Below are positions 58,901 to 64,000 of a DNA stretch of 64,000 bases, in pieces; position 1 is the stretch's first letter, and each line of letters starts with the position of its first letter. The DNA comes from Henricia sp. BOLD:AAB3569. Taxonomy: Eukaryota; Echinodermata; Asteroidea; Spinulosida; Echinasteridae. The notes under the pieces are model-generated. The model saw nothing but the letters and a program-made list of their open reading frames with translations. It searched no databases and was not told where the DNA came from. The stretch is taken from NCBI GenBank assembly GCA_037783545.1, contig JBBELK010000822.1, positions 992,001 to 1,056,000 on the forward strand. The letters run 5' to 3'. The position numbers and the translations under genes are program-made.

Positions 58901-61320
58901 ACGTGTATGGCCTCCTCTCACGACAAGGCTAACTACACCAGACCCCACAAGAGCCGCTGAGGCAGGGTGTGCCACTGAGCCCGAGGTACATCTCTAAGCT
59001 CGTGCACGTATAGGGCCGTTATCCGACGCAGGTTTAATCAGGATGAAAATCGAACAAAATTGGTTTTTCGAGAGCCTTAAAGGGCCTGTGACATATTAAA
59101 TAACTTTGTGCCTAAACTTTGCTTCATAATGATGGAATACTTGTTCAGCAAGACATACTATTGTTTGTTTGGATGTAAAATCAATAAAAGGTGGCCTTTT
59201 GCAACTTTGAAGATTTCATTGCAATAAATCACAGACAGAGGGCGCTGTTTTGAGTGCATCACATAAGGAAGACAGAATGAAAAAATTAAGAAAAAACATA
59301 AGACTTCAAGTTGGACTTGTGGCAAATTGCTGCAGTTTCTACCCCCAGTTTTATCATGGCTTACAGCAGGCAACATGTAAATCAAACTCAAACAGCCATG
59401 GATTACAAAAGTTTCAGGAAAATTGAGAAAAAAGTGGAATCGTTTGTGCACAGTTGAATGTGATTTTCCTGTCTGTGCTCTTGTGACATCGTGACCTTGG
59501 TCATGAATATGCATATTTGCATTAGCATAAAAACTAAAAACCTTCGTTTTAACCCCCAAAGCAAGCTCCAAATAGGATTTTTATGACTTTAACTGAGTAG
59601 AGTGGTTTTAAAGCATAGATTTCATTGATAACAATCCTAAATAAGGGGCCCTTTAACTGCAGGATTCTCCCACAAACAGAAAATTTCACATTTTATTACG
59701 GTAAGGAAATCACTGAAGCAGAACAGTCTTGCATGCGATTCCAAAGTGATTGGTCGATCAGTGCCTCGCTATCCACAAGATCACTGTAATCAACAAACAT
59801 GTTTTCTGGTCAAGAATCGCTGTTTTAAAGCCACAAACACTGACCTGATAGGGATTGGCGTAATCAGGGCAGTTATCGCACACATCACCGTATCTATCTT
59901 CATCGAAGTCAAGTTGCCTTGCGTTGGCCACATACATGCAGTTATCATCGCGGTTCGAAATTCCTATTCACAAAAACAACCAAACTTAACAAATTAAAGT
60001 AAGCGACAACATAATAAACTTTATTTAATGGATTAATGGAACTTCAATTCACAGCCTGTAGGCTGAATTGCGTGAAGCTTACAAGTGTCTTCCACCCACC
60101 TAAACAGCCAGATACATAGGTGGGTGGCGCCATTGGCGGCCAACGGCCATAGATACCTGATAATCCCCTTACTCTTCACGAAAGAGTGCTCTGGGATATG
60201 TTAAGTGCGTTACACAACACACTAGACCAACAGCTCTAAATCCCGACCGAAGATTGGAGCAATTGTAGTAAAGTATGTACACAGGTACCACGAATGGGCA
60301 TCGAACTCGCAAAACCTAGTTTTCCCCTGAATGCTGCTCGTCAGCGATCCAAACTACTCGGTCATTGTACCCAACAAAACTCCAAACAATTATGTTCGAA
60401 TATACTACTAAAGCGTGACGTCAGTCGTCAAAGTAACTGAATATAAACGCTGGTAATCTGAAACGTACATTGCTAAAGCACATGAGAACAGTTCACTTGT
60501 TTTAGTTTCGACCCAGTAACATTGGCTACATACAAAGGGTGACGTTTCCATCTATGCACTCTATTGGTATCAGACTGAAACAGATGTATCGGCATGAAGA
60601 ACTGCATGCACTGTATATGGGACATTTTGCTTAACAGTATAGACCTCCAATTTGCATATGGGTCTGTCCACAGTAATGGGGTACATTTCTGTAACATTCA
60701 AGATCTTAGGTTCCAGTTCACTTCAAATGTCTTAATTTTATCTTTAAATTATCAAGCTAAACTGAGGAAATAACTTTTTCACCAAGGAGTAAGAAATATA
60801 GTCCTACAACATACATTTGTGAAAACCTCGTGCACAAATTGTCCTATTACGCATGTAACAAAGACGGAAAAAAATGTCACAAAATTGTCTGTCCACGTTA
60901 CATGCGTAATAGGAAAATTTGTACACTTGCTTTTCAAAAATGTATGTTGTGGCAGCAATTTGTTACCTTTTTGGGCAAAAGTTATCTCCTGAGAACAAAA
61001 CAAGGACATTTCTTTAATTCTGAGATAAACTAAAGACATCTGAAAGGAATTATTGACTTATTTTTCAAATGTACCCCATTACTGTGGACAGACCCATATA
61101 TATGAATATTAAAATACAATCCACCAATCACACGCAAGGACACCCTACACTATTGCGTACCGTCCTCGTCAATGTCATCGTCGCAAACGTCGCCTTCGCC
61201 ATCGCCGTCCGTGTCCTCTTGCCGCGTGTTGGCTATGTACATGCAGTTATCACACACGTCTCCTACACCATCGTCGTCATAGTCTTCTTGTAGCCAATTG
61301 GACACGTACTGGCAGTTATC
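49763..61320 (-). CDS. THBS: Thrombospondin, 3' nine coding exons (type 3 repeats and C-terminal domain), 5' partial
   Basis: Nine exons join in frame to 427 residues: 61161..61320, 59845..59963, 58474..58612, 57699..57794, 56968..57195, 55782..55978, 52524..52598, 50753..50850, 49763..49934. Residues 1 to about 165 are thrombospondin type 3 repeats (DxDxDGxGD and DNC units) that bind calcium; the rest is the lectin-like C-terminal domain, with [57 protein letters not shown] and [23 protein letters not shown] motif in the last type 3 repeat is where vertebrate TSP1 also has RGD, an integrin site. The product should be a secreted oligomeric matrix glycoprotein; the subgroup cannot be set because the N-terminal domain, coiled coil and EGF modules lie beyond the window. 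Introns contain several mobile elements. Confidence 0.95.
50753..50850 (-). CDS. THBS: Thrombospondin exon h
   Basis: Acceptor CAATTAG|GTCACG, donor ATTAG|GTGAGT, phase 2. [20 protein letters not shown], then W-x7-PKTGYI. Confidence 0.95.
51780..51830 (-). repeat. SINE A-box fragment
   Basis: AACTCAGCTGGTACAGCATG on the minus strand; no B box nearby. In a thrombospondin intron. Confidence 0.4.
52524..52598 (-). CDS. THBS: Thrombospondin exon g
   Basis: 25 codons, acceptor CTTTGCAG|TTGATC, donor [31 protein letters not shown] matches the family closely. Confidence 0.95.
52715..53325. repeat. Inverted-repeat element (ATGGGTCATTxCATGAAGTT ends)
   Basis: ATATGGGTCATTACATGAAG at the left, CTTCATGGAATGACCCATAT at the right, with further pairing (ACATCCACAACCA) inside. 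The end motif alone recurs at 54232. In a thrombospondin intron. Confidence 0.6.
53326..55139. other. Thrombospondin intron, no exon seen
   Basis: Contains a partial T2-F end at 53340-53465 (GAGATACCAATCATGTG...CTTTAA). Otherwise AT-rich with no recognised element. Confidence 0.5.
55140..55649. mobile_element. T2-F TTAA element with TTCGCCCC minisatellite
   Basis: TTAAAGGCAGTATACATCAT at the left; the right end ACCAATCATGTATACTATCT-TTAA is its approximate inverse. Inside, TTCGCCCCAAAACCACTTCG-type units repeat about eight times. Same content as 24340-24740, inverted. Confidence 0.65.
55782..55978 (-). CDS. THBS: Thrombospondin exon f (C-terminal domain core)
   Basis: Acceptor ATTGCAG|GCTACG, donor CTCAAG|GTATAA, phase 0 at the end. 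[20 protein letters not shown] and the following [14 protein letters not shown]. Confidence 0.97.
56380..56619. mobile_element. CAATTTCAT-end element filled with an 18-bp tandem array
   Basis: GGGGCCAATTTCATGC at the left and ATGAAATTGGCCCC at the right enclose 12 copies of an 18-bp unit (TGCTTAAGCAATTTTTCA, exact period 18). The unit contains the palindrome TGCTTAAGCA and resembles the element's own end. In the intron between exons e and f. Confidence 0.9.
56968..57195 (-). CDS. THBS: Thrombospondin exon e (RGD, start of C-terminal domain)
   Basis: Acceptor CAATTTAG|AGAATG, donor ATCG|GTAGGT, phase 1. Encodes [15 protein letters not shown], then the linker into [17 protein letters not shown] and NSDPGLAIG. 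Confidence 0.95.
57470..57610. repeat. Dispersed repeat piece shared with 52240-52380
   Basis: TGGAAGGTCATATCTCGGTA, then TTTTGAGGGC and AAGATTTTGAC, follow the same order as at about 52257-52378. Both lie in thrombospondin introns. Confidence 0.5.
57699..57794 (-). CDS. THBS: Thrombospondin exon d (type 3 repeats)
   Basis: Acceptor CGTGCAG|GTGACG, donor AATG|GTGGGT, phase 1 at both ends. [15 protein letters not shown] then [12 protein letters not shown]. Confidence 0.95.
58165..58205. repeat. (GATTCC)n microsatellite
   Basis: GATTCCGATTCCGATTCCGA run in the intron between exons c and d. Confidence 0.85.
58372..58412 (-). pseudogene. Duplicated donor region of thrombospondin exon c
   Basis: GAATAGAATCGATACTGACC at 58372 repeats 58455 at an offset of 83 bp. 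On the minus strand it keeps the exon-end-like GGTAAAG followed by GTCAGT, a decoy 5' splice site. Confidence 0.6.
58474..58612 (-). CDS. THBS: Thrombospondin exon c (type 3 repeats)
   Basis: Acceptor CCTCACAG|ACCGAT, donor AAAG|GTTAGT, phase 1 at the end. [12 protein letters not shown] to DHDGDGKG. A duplicate of its 3' end and donor lies 83 bp into the next intron. Confidence 0.95.
58850..59780. mobile_element. Dispersed repeat R, copy 3, interrupted by T2-D
   Basis: Shares GATTCCAAAGTGATTGGTCG and neighbouring blocks with 44490-44890 and 8995-9880. Confidence 0.6.
59078..59656. mobile_element. T2-D TTAA element
   Basis: TTAAAGGGCCTGTGACATAT at the left, GGGGCCCTTTAA at the right. Flanks join as GCC-TTAA-CTGCAGGATTC, which is the intact sequence at 9769-9789. 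Confidence 0.8.
59845..59963 (-). CDS. THBS: Thrombospondin exon b (type 3 repeats)
   Basis: Acceptor GAATAG|GAATTT, donor TATCAG|GTCAGT, phase 0 at the end. 40 codons with DDNCMYV and [11 protein letters not shown]. Confidence 0.9.
60285..60385 (-). mobile_element. tRNA-derived SINE (Ser/Leu-like head)
   Basis: Minus strand: GACCGAGTAGTTTGGATCGC (A box, long variable arm type) and TTGCGAGTTCGATGCCC (B box). Resembles 4184-4285. Confidence 0.55.
60765..61035. mobile_element. Hairpin family D, copy
   Basis: AATTGTCCTATTACGCATGT with its inverse ACATGCGTAATAGGAAAATT and further outer pairing. Ends 126 bp from exon a. A degenerate piece follows at 61535-61615. Confidence 0.7.
61161..61320 (-). 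CDS. THBS: Thrombospondin exon a (type 3 repeats)
   Basis: Acceptor TTCCGCAG|GATAAC, donor GACG|GTACGC, phase 1 at the end. Encodes DNCQYV to DIDEDG with two repeat units. Alignment to vertebrate TSPs places it after the first type 3 repeats. Confidence 0.9.
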
Positions 61321-61619
61321 CTGCGGAAGAAATGTTTGGCGTTTTCAATACTGAACATATTTTGTTTGCCACCAGGAGCACATATCTATAGACCGTATCG
61401 AATATAGCAGCCGTATTGCAGGGCAGTTTCTTTGAGGACATGCGTGGTTGCACAATCTGTGCTTACATTGTTGACCAATTTAAACGTTGCCCTACAAGAT
61501 GGCAGCCATTCGATATGGTCTGTACAATGTTTTTTTTTAAAAATCTTCTTTCAAGATAATAAAAAAACTTCAGATAGTTCCAAGGCGACAACTTAAGCCC
61601 AATAGAATAGTAACAAAAA

Positions 61620-62505
61620 AGTGCAATAACGTTGAACCTTTCCGAAAACCACGTGACGGTATACATTCCCCCACGACGTACCAAAGAACACCAAATATGT
61701 GTGCATGTTGGGGACTTTGAGATTTTTTTTGTATATTGTGATAGAATTATAAATGTTCTACTTGGTGCACAATCCAGCTAAGTGATATTAATTAACTTGT
61801 TTTAATGGTAGAATTTGGTCATTCCGATATATATAGTACGTTGGACACTTTCTGAATGTATTTTTCTCAGAACGTGAAAAAGGCAATTAACCGGTCTGTG
61901 CTCCAAGCACATGTAATGTTGTTTTCTCTACTTTATTTCTACAAAAAATGGATTAGATTTCTAAAGGACATTTTCGAAAAATAGTGATTCTACTTTTGGC
62001 TTTGGCACCCGGCTTTCGCTTGATGGCGCCCTTGAAAAACCTCAATTTCCTGCATTTAGGTAAGATTTGTTGAGATTACACAGTCCCCGTTAATCTCAAT
62101 AATCTTATACATAATCGTGGGAATTTCGTATAGCTAAAGTCTCACATTGGGTGACAGGCTTAACAAGTCCGGTCCGCTCTACAAATTCTGATTTGTAAAG
62201 TACCTCTAATTGATTTATTAATAAACCATTTACAACTGCATACAACCGAATAGCCAAAATAAAAAGCCAAGTGTTTTCGGTCGAACACAGTTCGGCAAAA
62301 CGACGTCTTAATAATACTGTATTTTGCGTAATCGGTACGAATGCACGAGTGGCATTTAATAAATATGTTCAGTGTAGTTCTGTTCTCAACTCTGATAGCA
62401 ACGCATCCACACCCTCATGAAAAACGGACAGCAAATAGTTAAGGTTTTAGGACTATAGCTTAACGTAGTCGTGATCACTAATAACCGCGTGCACGCCAAA
62501 ACCTC
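61620..62505. other. Thrombospondin intron, no exon seen
   Basis: Searched for EGF or early type 3 repeat coding sequence on the minus strand; none found. Confidence 0.5.
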
Positions 62506-62509
62506 ACCA

Positions 62510-62862
62510 TTAAAGGAGCGTGTCCAGTTTTGTTAACCTCCCATTTTTCCATGTGTGTTGAGATTTTGATAATTGATACCATATCATTTGCCATATTTTT
62601 CTCATTACCATTCTGAAATTTGACGTTCTCAATCCGTATATTTCCAAAGATATCGTCAATGTTCTGTAAACTAATTTATCTGGTTGAATAAAGCATTGCA
62701 GTTAATTACATTAACCTTTTTGCATCTACATCTAAATTAGAGATTGCAAATTTCTTGCTTTCTTCCCATTAATATATATAGTGTTTTGGGGAGGCATTTT
62801 ATATGATTCCTAGGTTAAAAAGAAATCAATTTTCTGGGGAAAAATTTGACCACCTCCTTTAA
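62510..62862. mobile_element. T2-A MITE
   Basis: TTAAAGGAGCGTGTCCAG at the left, GACCACCTCCTTTAA at the right. Confidence 0.75.
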
Positions 62863-63326
62863 CGATTCATTTGGACACAACTGCTTATGAAACATAACGG
62901 CCCAGTTTCACCACGTTCGTATATGATGACGTCAGCCATAGAATAACCTGAAAGTACACATTCCCATCCAGACGCCAATTTGGCGCCAATTAGGCCAAAA
63001 TGGTAATGTCAAAAGCAGGTGCACAATTATCCATTCTGTCTGCAAAATCTACTTCTCTTTGTCAAAGACCAAACTGTACCCTACAATGTCAATATTGATT
63101 ACATTATGAAAATTGTAACTAAGCAAAAAACAACCTCTCGGAATAACCCACATTAAATGGCACGGAAACACCATAAGACACGTTTCCCTGCAGAATGATC
63201 AAGGTCACCAGCTGATGCACTCCTAATTGAATTACAGACATTTGAACATTTGAACATTTGTCGGTACACGTCATCCGTGTTTTAGCGGAAGGTTTTTGAA
63301 GACCCCACTTCACCACACACCCGTTA

Positions 63327-63692
63327 TTAAAGCAGCTTGTTCCAATTTTTACCCCAGAAAATTGATTTTGCTTTAACCTAATAATATAATAAAAAACTCC
63401 CCTGAATACTATCCATGAGAAGAAATCAGGAAATTTGCAATCTCCAATTTTGATGAGGAAGCTAAACGGTTGGTGTAGGCTAATCACCGCTTCGATATGG
63501 AACGGATAAATTAGTTTACAAAACATCTGTGGTTGTTTGAAGATATTCTCGAAAATATATCGATTGAGAGCGCGAAATTTCAGAATGGTAGCCTACAATG
63601 CGAAAAATTTGACAAATGATACGATATCAAAATGTCAAGACCCATGGTTAAAATGAGGCGCTCAAAAATGTGATCTGGACACGCGACTTTAA
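63327..63692. mobile_element. T2-A MITE, degenerate ends
   Basis: TTAAAGCAGCTTGTTCCA at the left, TGATCTGGACACGCGACTTTAA at the right; the interior resembles 9949-10291. Confidence 0.7.
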
Positions 63693-64000
63693 TGCCTTCA
63701 CATACTTCATGTACCCAAAGAACTACGTCTCGCCACCAACACGCGAACAACAAACTGGGCTCGAGATAGAAAAATGTCTGCCAATCGCCAGTCAGTCGTC
63801 CTCAAGACTACAGATTATCATTAATCCATTAATCTGCCGGGATTACAGGAAAACCGCGTACTTTTTGATGTCATGTTGAATTTGCGGCGTGAAGTGGGGT
63901 ACGGGCCTCGTGGGACGGATACTTTTTGGGTGCATTATGTTTTGGCGCGGGGTGTTTTTCCGTGGGTATTTTGTTTGCTGTGTGGTTGCCATTCGTAACC
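63693..64000. other. Right edge, no feature recognised
   Basis: A 69-codon plus-strand frame overlaps the T2-A end and shows no family similarity. Presumed thrombospondin intron. Confidence 0.4.

Overview
The window is eukaryotic nuclear DNA from an animal: AT-rich, with GT-AG introns, three spliced genes and very dense short repeats. The three proteins look closest to vertebrate-type CCDC97, DESI2 and thrombospondin. The frequent palindrome TACATGTA, the tRNA-derived SINEs and the many TTAA-flanked elements fit a marine invertebrate, probably a non-vertebrate deuterostome. I cannot name the species.

Genes. (1) CCDC97, plus strand, two coding exons (4537-5146 and 7066-7499), complete at 347 aa. 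(2) DESI2, a PPPDE-family deubiquitinase/deSUMOylase, minus strand, five coding exons from 25448 down to 16654, complete at 190 aa with the catalytic His and Cys present. (3) A thrombospondin, minus strand, nine coding exons from 61320 down to 49763. These encode most of the calcium-binding type 3 repeats, with an RGD, and the whole C-terminal lectin-like domain. Its 5' part (N-terminal domain, EGF modules, first type 3 repeats) lies beyond the right edge. Every exon join in all three genes keeps the reading frame. The genes have no evident functional link.

Layout. 1-2735 is a stack of nested palindromic repeats. 2736-4500 is repeat-rich and leads into CCDC97, whose 1.9-kb intron carries two transposon families and a duplicated copy of the exon-2 start. 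7.6-16.6 kb is intergenic and filled with inverted-repeat elements. 16.6-25.4 kb is DESI2, with a three-layer nest of transposons in its last intron. 25.5-49.7 kb has no gene I can support. It holds a SAP-domain pseudogene fragment (30.2 kb), a 165-bp tandem repeat, an 840-bp TTAA element (36.7-37.5 kb), a foldback composite of about 3.9 kb (38.0-41.85 kb) and a head-to-head SINE pair (45.2-45.9 kb). 49.8-61.3 kb is the thrombospondin gene with repeats in its introns. 61.4-64 kb is intronic and carries two more TTAA elements.

Main theme. At least six sequence-unrelated families of non-autonomous elements share the same end, TTAAAGG...CCTTTAA, as in T2/Kolobok-type MITEs. For three insertions the window also contains a related copy lacking the insert (an 'empty site'), two with TTAA intact and one with TCAA. 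This supports TTAA duplication and gives a relative order of insertion without an outside reference.
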